From Actinobaculum sp. 313 (lineage in GTDB: Bacteria > Actinomycetota > Actinomycetes > Actinomycetales > Actinomycetaceae), in assembly GCF_003073475.1 (NCBI RefSeq), contig NZ_CP029033.1, positions 1,922,001 through 1,986,000 on the forward strand: 64,000 nt of DNA, given 5' to 3'. The notes below the pieces were generated by a model. It saw nothing but the letters and a program-made list of their open reading frames with translations, did no database searches and had not been told where the DNA came from. Shown one piece after another: positions 54,643 to 64,000 of the stretch; within the stretch, counting starts at the first letter, position 1; each line of letters begins with the position of its first letter. A program made the position numbers and the translations under genes.

Positions 54643-57081
54643 CTAACCCTTCTTTCCCGCACTCATGTTGGGAAGCTCTCGCAGTTTCTTGGGGTCAAGT
54701 CCGAACGTACTGCACATGAGCCTAAGGTGCTCTGGATCGAGATAGTGCATGAGTGCAAAAAGTGACGTCAGGACAGCCGCTGACTCACTTGGGTCAAGTG
54801 GACGTGAGATATCCCCTTCTTCAAAATGCGAATAAGTATGTAGGTAGCGCTCTACGTACGTCCGCACAGCGGGATCCAGTTCTCTGTCCTCGTCTTGCAC
54901 CATGCTACGTTTTTCAGCCAATGCAGCACTCATCGACCCATGAAATGACCCCATTTTATCGGGCTGCCGAAAACTCAAAAATGACTCCAGCATCCGTCTC
55001 GCCGCATTTGGCATAAGTGCCGTTATTTCCATCTGTTCGGCGAGGCTCAAGTCATCACGAGCCGCTTCTAGTGCACTTGCGACCTGCGAGAAAAGGAAAT
55101 GATACTGCGACCGCAGCTTCTGCGTCTGTCGATCCTTCAGGTTCCAAGGCCTCATCTCGGGAACTCGGCGTATTTCGCCATCCTTGCCACCGACATAGCG
55201 TGCTTTTATTTCAAATACACCGTAGCCGCCGGCCTTGTTCCGAGTTTTATCAGGCACACGTTCCATCTGGACTAGCCATTGGCGAAACAGCTCAAAGTTG
55301 TGCGTCATCAAAAAGACCTGGCTTGTGTGGGCCTTAACCACGAACTCCGTCCATAAGTGCGCAGACGCACCAAAGAGAATACTGCTGTCCAAGCTAGAAA
55401 CCGGATCATCGATGATGACTATGGGCTTATCTCCACGGATTTTGTCTTCCCTCACGCTCAAAAGGAAGTACAGGAGGGCGATAGCCGTCTGTTCCCCTTC
55501 ACTGAGATGACTGGCAGGCACACCGCTACGTGTGATGACGTAATGCTGACCGTCAGGCGCGGCATTGAACGTGAGTTCGTCACGACCAAGGAGCCTGCCG
55601 ACGTAACCTGTCAGATCTTCCGCTCCAGGTATCGGATCGCCGTCCACATTCTCTAGCGACGCAATCTGCCCCTTAAGTTGGTCAACCCGCTTTGTTTTCA
55701 CATTGCGGGTTCTCTCAAGCTCCTCGCGCGTTCTCCTGTAGAGGACAAAGTCACCGGCGGCCTCCTTAACGTGATGCAATTCAACCCGTCGAGCCGCCTG
55801 ACGTGCTTCCTCGTCATGTTTACTGACTTTCTCCCTATGGTCGGCAACAATCTTCTGAAGCTCTGCGATTTCAGGAACAGTCAGTGTGAGCTCAGAGTCA
55901 ACTGCGATACTGTTGAACGGGTTGTCTCGCTTCTCTTTCAACGCTGCGATGATCGTCGCAACGGTTTCGGCGTAAGCGGCATGCTCTCGTTGATAGGCGG
56001 CACGAGCCTGCTGAAGAGCACTTTTCAGATCTGGGTATACTGATGCATCGGCGGGGATAGCTTTCAAATAGTCATCAGAGGCAGTGACGGAATTATTGAA
56101 ATCGGCCACCAGTGAGTCAATTGCCGTCTGAAGCTTCTTAAGCGAGTCATCGAAGTGTGCCGAAAGCTCCGTGCGTCGCCCTGCGGTCAGAGGCTGACCA
56201 CAAAACAGGCAGTCTTCAAGGTATTCGTGCAACGAAATGCCTCGCTGTACCCATGTTGCCCGCTCGGGGTGCTCGCGGAGTTCCTCAATCACTTGTATGA
56301 CAACGTCTCGACCGAGAAGCTCGCGGGCATGGTTGACGCCATCTTGCGCCAAAACCTTACCGCGCGTACCTAGGGACACCGGAGTCATTGCCTCGCTGGT
56401 CGCTATCTTTCGGTCCACGTCGAGTTCCGTCGACGCACTGTCGAATATGCTTGGATCATGCGCGAAGTCGTTGAGCACCTGCTCCGCCCTCGGCTTCTTA
56501 TAACTGCGCGGGTTGTATTCGGTCACTTTAGTACCGAGCAGAGAGTCGGTCACTGACTTTGCGGTCCGAGTCAGGAGTGACCCCATTTGCTTCTCGACTC
56601 GCCCCACGTCCGTAGCCGCTTTTTTCGCCTCGGTTTGCGCGTCGTCTAACTCACGGCGAAGTTTCGTCAACTGCTCCTCGGCATCGGCAAGCCGCTCACC
56701 AACGGTGAGCAGCGCCTCAGGCTGCGGGCCATCTGGTTCCTCAAACCGAAGATTCCTCCGAACGAAGTCCTTGTTGAAGACCCTCACTCGAGCCCAGAAT
56801 TCAGGATCGTCCATCCCGATCAGAGAGGGAGATTCCCCCGCATCATTGGCCACAAGTAGCTGCAAACCGGCATCTGCCTCATTGTTACCACCGCCACGAG
56901 ACTTGGTTCCCACGGTTGCATTAGCCGCGCAGTCGGCAAAGAGACTCGCCAGCGTACTCTTACCACTGCCGTTCTGGCCGTAGATGAGGTTAACTCGGGC
57001 GAACTCGATGCCACTGCTAGGCTTCCAGTTCTGGAATATGCGATAGTTCTCAATCCGTTCGATTCTGCGGATCTTGGTCAT
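54643..57081 (-). CDS. AAA ATPase with zinc hook, RloC/PrrC-type candidate anticodon nuclease
   Basis: 812 residues from ATG 57081, preceded by AAAGGAGG. ABC/Rad50-like ATPase: Walker A GQNGSGKST at 35-43, long coiled coil, CLFC zinc-hook motif at 291-294 (as in RloC), second coiled coil, signature LSEGEQTAIALL at 526-537, Walker B IVIIDDPVSSLDS at 554-566, H-loop MTHNFE. The C-terminal part has R695-x3-E699 (RRMLE) and a later H752 (SHFEE). PrrC's anticodon-nuclease triad is Arg-x3-Glu...His, so cleavage of a tRNA anticodon is plausible (inference). The gene overlaps pglX by 32 bp and is inside the BREX operon, where PrrC normally accompanies a type Ic restriction system. Confidence 0.85.
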   Translation of the reverse strand: MTKIRRIERIENYRIFQNWKPSSGIEFARVNLIYGQNGSGKSTLASLFADCAANATVGTKSRGGGNNEADAGLQLLVANDAGESPSLIGMDDPEFWARVRVFNKDFVRRNLRFEEPDGPQPEALLTVGERLADAEEQLTKLRRELDDAQTEAKKAATDVGRVEKQMGSLLTRTAKSVTDSLLGTKVTEYNPRSYKKPRAEQVLNDFAHDPSIFDSASTELDVDRKIATSEAMTPVSLGTRGKVLAQDGVNHARELLGRDVVIQVIEELREHPERATWVQRGISLHEYLEDCLFCGQPLTAGRRTELSAHFDDSLKKLQTAIDSLVADFNNSVTASDDYLKAIPADASVYPDLKSALQQARAAYQREHAAYAETVATIIAALKEKRDNPFNSIAVDSELTLTVPEIAELQKIVADHREKVSKHDEEARQAARRVELHHVKEAAGDFVLYRRTREELERTRNVKTKRVDQLKGQIASLENVDGDPIPGAEDLTGYVGRLLGRDELTFNAAPDGQHYVITRSGVPASHLSEGEQTAIALLYFLLSVREDKIRGDKPIVIIDDPVSSLDSSILFGASAHLWTEFVVKAHTSQVFLMTHNFELFRQWLVQMERVPDKTRNKAGGYGVFEIKARYVGGKDGEIRRVPEMRPWNLKDRQTQKLRSQYHFLFSQVASALEAARDDLSLAEQMEITALMPNAARRMLESFLSFRQPDKMGSFHGSMSAALAEKRSMVQDEDRELDPAVRTYVERYLHTYSHFEEGDISRPLDPSESAAVLTSLFALMHYLDPEHLRLMCSTFGLDPKKLRELPNMSAGKKG

Positions 57082-60000
57082 TCTTTGGCCTCCTTTGGCG
57101 CAAGCGGTTAATCGGCCACGTCCAGCCTTTAACCTTGGAACGTTTCTCTTCGACGCCATCAATCTTCCGAAGGGCGGAGCCGAAGCGTAGGTAGTTGACG
57201 AGCACGCCGTCGTCAAGGTCAATGGCTAGTTGCTGGGAAGCCAAAGGATAGAGCACGCTCCGCTCGTAGTCATCGAGTTCGGTCAGTACCGTTCGGAGAC
57301 GTTCGGCCTCCTTCAATGCGGCCGCTTTCTGCCGAGGTGTTCCGTCACCAGCAATCTCGTGGTCTAAACGCTGGACGCTGGCTTCTAACTTTCCCTCGTA
57401 CTCACGCAGGTACTCGTTCAGTATCGTTGAAACTGTTGAGGGCGCGTAGCGGTGCAGGTAGATCAGCGCATTGAACGAACCCTTCGGGCTGGAAAACATC
57501 CAGTAGATCGGGCGCTTCTGGTATCGCTTGACGTGATCGTCATAGAACTTTGATCTTCCAGCACGGGTAATGAAATAGTCACGTAGTGTTTTCACGCCGA
57601 GTGACTCTTCGACAAACCGGAGGTTCGTCTCAAAGCGCTCTTCACCGAATACGATCCGAAGGAAACGGCGAAGTTTGGCCACAATGTCATCTTCGAACCA
57701 CTCATCATCAATGATCGGGAGCACGTTGTCTGGATCCGGCGCGAACGACGGCAACGGTACCGTCTTACGATAGTCGTCGACGGTTGACCGCTGATCCCTG
57801 GGAATCAGACCGGGGCGGTCCAAGCTATACCGTCCGAAGAGGCAGCCGACGCCGTAGGAGATGAGATCGCGTACCGCGTCCGCCGTGAAGAGGCGGCGAT
57901 ACTCCTCGTCCGTGCGCGTCGCGCCCTTGTTGGGTGCGTAGCGGAAGTAGGGGTTGGAGGTCAGCGAGACCCGGCTCAGCGGAACCTCCATGGGAACCTC
58001 ATCCTGGAGGCCGTAGACCTCAGCCCAGTAGCGGTTGTTCTCGGTCTCAAGCTCCCGAGCCTCGCGAGCAGCGCTGAGGGAGTCCTGCCACCAACGCTCC
58101 AGCGCGTCCGCCAGGGATCCTCCCGAACGAGCACGCCTGACGAGCGGGTTGAACTTGAAGTCCCACGAGGTCTCGTAGGCGTTCCAGTCGTCTCTGAACA
58201 GCTTAATCAGTTGGCGGACGGCGGAGCTGTCGGGTCGCGCGGAATCCAGACCCATGATGGGGAGACCGGCCAACTGCCCTGCTTCGAAATGGAGCGTCGG
58301 AGAAAGGACGGCGAGCAGAGAACGGCAGGCTGATGAGTTCGCAAACCCGATCAGCGGCTCAGTGTCTTGCTGGGGAACAAGGCCTGACCGACGTGGCCGA
58401 AGATGCTCCCTTGCTCGTAATAGCGGAAACTTGGTTCTCCGGAAGACACGTTTGACCAGGAGATGGCGGGCTTGAAGTAGGAGTCGATGTTCTGCGGGCG
58501 CGACTTCTGCTTGCCGTTGGCGTCACGGAAGTCTTGGATTTCTGCGCCGTCATGCTCCCAATTGACAACGTAGTCCTGGTTGCCCCACCACTTGCGGAAC
58601 TCACCGCCCTTGAGATGCGGGAACCACTTGGCGCCGGAGGCGGCGGCCGCCCCGCGCGAATCGGCATCGAAGCAGGTGCGGGAGTGGGAGACCTCGAACC
58701 ACTGGCGCAGGAAACGGGCATTGTCGGCGGTAGCCAGGCCCTGCTTCGGGGCGGCGACCTCGCTGAGCGGCTTACCGATGGTGAAGGCGCGCGTCATAGC
58801 TGGCGACAGCCAGTAGGCCATCCGTCCTCCTGGGAGGGTAAGCAGCGTTTGGGGGCGGGCGAAGAAACGCAGATCGGTTGCCCCGGCCAGGGCTCGTCTG
58901 AACAGGTGCTCCTTTTCGGCCTCCGAGCCGCCGGGAACAACCCGGAAATACTGGCAGGGCTCGTCGGTGTTTCGGCCAGGCTCCAGGACGAAGGCGGTGG
59001 TTGAGACGACCTCCCCACCGATCAGGTCAAATGCCCGCTCGCCCAGGTGCAGCATGGTCACCGGCGGGGCGTCGTGCAGGATGCGTCGGCGCAGCTTCTC
59101 ATAGGAGCCGAGGAACATCCAGGCCTGCATGGTGATCATGGCGACCAGGCCGTGCTCGGCGTCTGTAAACCGCAGACTCCGCTCGATGAAGGCAGCGAAC
59201 AGGTCGGACTTTGCCTGCGGGTGGTGTTTCTTCACCCAGGTGGACAGCAGCGAACCCATCTTGCCACTACCCATGTACGGTGGGTTTGTCGCCACCACGG
59301 CGTAGGAGCGAGTCAGGTATTCCGCCTGGATCACCACCCGTCCGGCGCGCGCGTGCAGATCCGCGGCGTCCAAGGTGTCCGCCTCGAGCGCCGCCAGTCG
59401 CTCCCTGGCGCCGGGTAGGGCCGCGGCGTCGGGAACGATGAGAGAGCCCAGCACGTCGGCGTGGATGAAGCTCTGCCAGAATTGTCGGTCCGCCTGGTCG
59501 CTGCCTTCCGCGCTGACAAGCTGGTCCAGCTCCTCGTTGCTGAACTCCACCGGCTCGATCACGCGAATATGCGGCTGCACGGGCTCACGCAGGAAGCGAC
59601 GCTGCCGCGAGCGGGCCTTCATCATCAGGGCGAAGGCTGCCAGTGCCGCGGCGCGCGGATCAATCTCCGTGCCGTGCAGGTTGTGCTCGAGGATCAGCGA
59701 GGGGATCTCCGAGGGCGCATAGCCCTCCTCCTCATAGATTGCGTAGAGCAGATCAAAGGCGTAGGTGAGCATGTGCCCCGAGCCGCAGCACGGATCCATG
59801 ACCGTCAACTGCTCCGGCTCGGTGATCCGCAGGAAATCGTGCTCGCCGTCAGCGGGCTCAATGTAGTAGTCCATGTGGTCGATCAGGCGGGAGTCCGGAT
59901 GGTTGAGCATCCACAGCCGACCCACCGAGTTCTGCACCAGGTAGCGCACAATCCAATCCGGGGTGAACAACTGCGTCGCCGCCGGAATCTCCGCTGCCCC

Positions 60001-60684
60001 CGCCTTCTGCTTCTTCGCGAACCTTTCGAAGACCTCTTTCTTCCGCTCCGAGATATAGAACTGATAGAGCCAGCCGATGGCTTCAACGTCCTTACAGGCT
60101 TCCGAGGTCAAGGCAGCGATCACTCGGGCAAGGATGGAGCCGTCTGCAAGCAGGTTTCCGGGAACAAGCAACTCAGTGTAGTCGCCGTCGGGGGCGAACA
60201 TGAAACTCATCGACTTGTGCCAGTTCCGGCAGTACTCAGTGAGTAGCAACGTGTAAGCCTCGCCCTGCGGATCGGCACTAGGCCTGGAGCCGTCAAGGAG
60301 TCGGGTTACTGCATCCACGACCGCGGGTGAAATCGTGGAATCGAAAACACCGCGTTTTGCGTCGGCCAGGATTTCCGGCTGTCCGGATGACTGACCAACT
60401 CTCGGCGAGACAACTCCGGCATCGGTATAGCCGTTGGCATCCATGAAACGCAAGGCGATGATGCGGTTGAACCAGGTGTAGGCGACTCGATCGATGACCG
60501 CTTCTTTTCCTACGGTGCCGCCACCAGCTCTGCCGATTTCGGATTCCAGCATCCGGACGGCGCCAGCGTGCTCGGTACGAGCCGACGAACCGGGGGCAAG
60601 AACAGCAGTAACGCGAGCGCCGACCTGGGATCTCAATTCAATGCGAGCCCATGTGGCGAAGTTCCTCAGTGGTGTTGTTTCCAT
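57050..60684 (-). pseudogene. pglX: BREX adenine methyltransferase PglX, one-base frameshift
   Basis: N6-adenine methyltransferase of BREX, which marks host DNA. Frame 1 (60684-58351) has SAM motif DPCCGSGHML at 297-306 and catalytic NPPY at 467-470, and ends at TGA 58353-58351 after GQALFPSKTLSR. Frame 2 (58350-57050) starts IGFANSSACRSLLAVLSPTL, the expected continuation, and ends the protein. Inserting one C (CGCCTG for CGCTG) restores about 1211 residues, the normal PglX length. The ATG is 9 nt after the brxC stop. Either a sequencing error or a true off state of the methyltransferase. Confidence 0.92.
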
Positions 60685-60693
60685 GTTGGTCTT

Positions 60694-63600
60694 TCAGAGG
60701 GAGATACGTTTGCCATCGGTGAGTACGTTGAGAAGCGCTGCTCGTAAGGCATCTAGGTAGTTGTCAACATCTGCTTCGCTCTCAAGCAGGCCAGGAACCC
60801 CGGTGACACCGATCCTCTTGATGCTGACTGTTTGTTTTGCCAACCGTGGGGGTTGCGAGTCGACCTCTTCCTCCCGTACCACACGCAGCCCGGGCTGTTT
60901 TCCCTGCGAGGCACTCTCAAGGTCATCGATGATACGCGCATACTCTTCGTCCTCGAAAGCGCGAGCGATCTCATTGACCTCCGCAATTTGCTCCACGCCG
61001 TTGACGCGTCTACGCAAATCTGCGATACGCTGATCCACTTCCTGTTGCGCCTCAGCAGGAGCCTCTTGATAGATCTTGGTGCCACGCAACTGTTCTTGCC
61101 GGGAGACAAGAATCTCATCTGCTCGGGTGCGGTGCGCCGCAAGCTCGTCGTCGATCCTCGACCGAAGTGCGAGCACCGCCTCTTTCAGTTTGTTTGTCTT
61201 CGTGCCGCGGAATATTTCCGGATCGGCCAGTCCTTCAACCACGGCCGCATCGCTACTTTCAACGAGGTACGTCAAGTTGGTTCTATTCTGCTCCATGAAG
61301 GTTCTCGCATCATCATAGATCTTTCGTTGGCTCCCCTGATAGAAGGCGATGATCGGATCGATGATGTCTTCCTTTGCTTCCAACAGCTCGTCCGCGTGTG
61401 TGAACTCGGTCAGGTACCAGTCATCTTTCTGGCCAACAACCTTTTCAAGCAGCGTGATCGGCTTGTTGAGCTGGCTCATAAACGGATACTGCTCATCCGC
61501 AACTAGCTTCTTGAGGTCGTCAAGCTTCGCGCGAAGCTCCCTCGCTCCGAACTGTGCCAACTCCAGCGGATCCTTGGGAACCGTCGGATCATCAAAGAAA
61601 TCCATGCAGAACTTGCGGAAGGCACCGACTTGCCGACTATCGAAGTCCTTTTGCAGAGTCACGACCGTATGACCATGCTTCTGTGTATTGCGCAACGCTG
61701 CCGCGGCTTCGCCACGCTTGAGTACATTGGAGTCCAGTGTGAGCGACGCTTTCGCGGTGCCCACCAGCCACGCAATAACTACCTCGATTGAGGCAAGGTC
61801 CCAGCCATATGGTTTGCCTTGAAAACAGTCGACAATTGACTTGACCGTCACCTGTTCGCCGAGATCGTCCCGTCGCAGTAGAAACGACTGAACTTCTTCT
61901 CCCGGCTGTCTGAGGAGTGAAAACGACGAAGCATCCAAAAGGCTGGCCCCATCCGGATACGTATAGTCAGCGATTTGCTGTTCGCTGTACGTCCGTCCCT
62001 CTAACAAAGCCAACTGGGTGTATGTGCGAGATATCAGCACCTGAAAAGCCTCGGCAACCCTCGCGAAAGCATCCTCCGAGGAGGATGGAATGTCGGCGGC
62101 ATTGATGACCAGCGATCCGCTTCCGACCGCCCGGCGAACGCGCTCGACGAGCTCTTTCTCCCTCTCACCATTCTGGGTAGCCTTCACTTGTAGGATGCGT
62201 TGTTCATTCGCAGTGCTAGACGTGGAACTGGTCTGCTTGCGTTTGATGTATTTCTCAGTGCGAATTAGGAGCCGCAAGTCACTCATCACTCGCTCATCAG
62301 GTTCAAGCACCACCCGCAGTTCATCCTTGCCAGCCGAGTGCATCCGGATTTCTTCCGGGCTACCAGGATACTCGGGGCTAATAAAGTGCAACGTCAGTTC
62401 CTGCTGCTTGCCATAGACTTGATCATCGAGTTTAAAGCCGAAAGGGAAGTCCTGACCATTCTTCGTGTACCGGATCTTCGCGGTTCTGATGATGTCACCT
62501 GAGATGATCTTATTAAGCCGAGATGAGACTTCAGACGGATCGATGTCAACATTCTTGATCTCAGCCTCGATCGCCTGCTCCTCATCAGTTAGATACTCAT
62601 ACTCCTCTCCTGCACGTTGCACATAGTTCTGTGTTTCCAATAGAGCTAGGGAGGATTTAACCTCCCTAGCTAGATCAGGAAGATTGCGGTCAAAACCGTC
62701 GTAGACCAAGATCGTTAGGTTCCGCGCTGTGGGCTTGAAATCATCCACATACTTGACCAGGAAGAGGGTCTTGAGCAGTCGGATGGCTAATTCGTCATCC
62801 AGATTACGCTCAGCGACATCAATGGAACGCTGCGCCGCGGACTTCAAAGAGGCCCGAATACCTGCAAACATCTGGTCGAAACTGGCCAGCGCCCCAACTT
62901 GCTTGTCACCGACTTTCTTCACAACCTGTTGGACGACCGCGAGCATGGAACGCTCCCCTACCGAAGAGTTCCGCCCCTCGAATACGTTGTGGTCCGAGAT
63001 TGACTCAATTGCCGATTGAAAGAGCGGGAACTGGTAGGAAACAAAGGGGTAGGTGCCAACAAAGTGATCCTGGTCGGCGTAGTTACGGTACCTCTTGGCG
63101 CCGTCGACAAAGTCGAATAGGGTCTTGAAGTTGGCCTTTTCTCCCGCGTAGAGGTCCTTCAACTGCTCCGCACCGACCTCGTTCTTCATCAGCAAGCGCT
63201 TCCGGATTACCTCTTCAACGTCGGCCGAGGTCAGCTTCACACGCGTGGCAAAGCGCGCTTGGATCTTGGAGAAGTCGTTGCCTTGAGACTTCGTACGATC
63301 ACCTATCACCTTCTCCATATCCTCTTGACTGGTCACAAACACCCATGCCCGGCCCCGACACTTCGTGTTTAGAGACTCGGCAATTGTCTGCAAGTTGAGC
63401 ATTAGCTGCGTATTCGACCCAATAAACTGCCCCACTTCATCCACAAAGAAGTTCAAGCGATAGCCCGAGGGCTGGCGATCTAGCCACGCCTTCACCTCTT
63501 CGGCAAAATCCTCAATTGAGACCTTGTACTCACTGCGGTACTTGGTGAGTATATTGGTCGGAGTGCCTTCACTCTCGCCCGTGATCTCTGCATAAGCCTT

Positions 63601-64000
63601 GGCAACATTGCCTTCTTCTAGCACGCCCTCTTCCCGACCATGCGCCCAGTCCCGGCCAGAGATCCTGGCATATGCGGCCTTGAATGCATCTAACTGACCG
63701 CGGTTGTCCAGATCGCGTTCGAAGCGAGCAACGTGGCCTTGGTTGCCGTAATAACCACGAGACTCATCGAATACCTTCACGAAGACTCTCAGCAGAGCAT
63801 CCGTCTGGTCCTTTGAGATGAGGGTTGCCTTCTGGTCTATGTTGAACAGCAGGCTCTTGGCGGGAATGTGCTCCGCTTTCGCGAGAGAGGAGACAAGCAT
63901 CTCATCGCTCTCAACCTTTGCGGTAATACTCCTGCTCACACTCGTGCGCGAGTAGTTCTGCCCTTCAACGTCACCCAGTAGGTGGGCGAGTATCTTCAGC
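60694..64000 (-). CDS. brxC: BREX ATPase BrxC, partial (5' end beyond window)
   Basis: P-loop ATPase and scaffold of BREX. The frame is open to base 64000, so about 100 N-terminal residues, including the P-loop, are missing. About 1101 residues are seen. Walker B-like segment FFVDEVGQFIG, an IQARF/ARV helical region, FPFGFKLDDQVYGKQQEL and a long coiled C-terminus (residues about 850-1080). Family length about 1200. Next to pglX with a 9-nt gap. brxA and brxB are expected immediately beyond the window. Confidence 0.93.
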   Translation of the reverse strand, partial: LKILAHLLGDVEGQNYSRTSVSRSITAKVESDEMLVSSLAKAEHIPAKSLLFNIDQKATLISKDQTDALLRVFVKVFDESRGYYGNQGHVARFERDLDNRGQLDAFKAAYARISGRDWAHGREEGVLEEGNVAKAYAEITGESEGTPTNILTKYRSEYKVSIEDFAEEVKAWLDRQPSGYRLNFFVDEVGQFIGSNTQLMLNLQTIAESLNTKCRGRAWVFVTSQEDMEKVIGDRTKSQGNDFSKIQARFATRVKLTSADVEEVIRKRLLMKNEVGAEQLKDLYAGEKANFKTLFDFVDGAKRYRNYADQDHFVGTYPFVSYQFPLFQSAIESISDHNVFEGRNSSVGERSMLAVVQQVVKKVGDKQVGALASFDQMFAGIRASLKSAAQRSIDVAERNLDDELAIRLLKTLFLVKYVDDFKPTARNLTILVYDGFDRNLPDLAREVKSSLALLETQNYVQRAGEEYEYLTDEEQAIEAEIKNVDIDPSEVSSRLNKIISGDIIRTAKIRYTKNGQDFPFGFKLDDQVYGKQQELTLHFISPEYPGSPEEIRMHSAGKDELRVVLEPDERVMSDLRLLIRTEKYIKRKQTSSTSSTANEQRILQVKATQNGEREKELVERVRRAVGSGSLVINAADIPSSSEDAFARVAEAFQVLISRTYTQLALLEGRTYSEQQIADYTYPDGASLLDASSFSLLRQPGEEVQSFLLRRDDLGEQVTVKSIVDCFQGKPYGWDLASIEVVIAWLVGTAKASLTLDSNVLKRGEAAAALRNTQKHGHTVVTLQKDFDSRQVGAFRKFCMDFFDDPTVPKDPLELAQFGARELRAKLDDLKKLVADEQYPFMSQLNKPITLLEKVVGQKDDWYLTEFTHADELLEAKEDIIDPIIAFYQGSQRKIYDDARTFMEQNRTNLTYLVESSDAAVVEGLADPEIFRGTKTNKLKEAVLALRSRIDDELAAHRTRADEILVSRQEQLRGTKIYQEAPAEAQQEVDQRIADLRRRVNGVEQIAEVNEIARAFEDEEYARIIDDLESASQGKQPGLRVVREEEVDSQPPRLAKQTVSIKRIGVTGVPGLLESEADVDNYLDALRAALLNVLTDGKRISL

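Overview
The window is high-GC, gene-dense DNA of an actinobacterium, most likely of the Actinomycetaceae (Actinomyces and relatives). The signs are a LysG/LysE pair, a Bcr/CflA pump, EttA, an oligoribonuclease that seems to be read from a leaderless mRNA, and a fermentative pyruvate formate-lyase operon. This assignment is inference from gene content; there is no rRNA marker.

Layout. 1-13.8 kb: 3' end of an M13 metallopeptidase, DUF2087 protein, DsbA/mycothiol-nitroreductase-like protein, MFS transporter, aminopeptidase N, glucose-type PTS EIIA and EIIB, 4-alpha-glucanotransferase and a TesB thioesterase. 13.9-18.5 kb: pyruvate formate-lyase operon, in which the catalytic chain lacks the glycyl-radical domain and a separate 83-residue gene supplies it, followed by the activase; an SDR lies upstream. 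18.9-22.4 kb: a decayed macrodomain/SirTM fusion, EttA and a frameshifted ssb. 22.8-26.3 kb: two adjacent P-loop GTPases and tRNA-Arg(TCT). 26.4-33.7 kb: mannitol-dehydrogenase remnant, orn, broken VOC gene, a PadR-ABC ATPase-ABC permease operon, and lysG/lysE. 33.9-44.1 kb: sugar porter and PfkB kinase, Bcr/CflA MFS, ABC-class ATPase, rhomboid protease, riboflavin synthase and Ohr/OsmC.

44.5-64 kb is an accessory defence region. It starts with an XRE-ImmA metallopeptidase plus DUF4411 (PIN-like) module, both genes frameshifted, and several small orphan genes. Then comes a BREX operon on the minus strand, read brxC (runs off the window) - pglX (frameshifted) - AAA/zinc-hook ATPase of the RloC/PrrC anticodon-nuclease type - remains of an AlbA_2 gene - pglZ - brxL carrying a C-terminal MIT_C domain. 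brxA and brxB should lie just beyond position 64000. The genes fit BREX type 1.

The most notable points are (i) a candidate anticodon nuclease, with the R-x3-E...H triad and a CxxC zinc hook, translationally embedded between pglX and pglZ; (ii) the naturally split pyruvate formate-lyase; (iii) at least seven reading-frame breaks (ssb, VOC, DUF4411, XRE-ImmA, AlbA_2, pglX, macrodomain), each explained by loss of one base. That pattern fits either a systematic sequencing error or real decay, and reads would decide.
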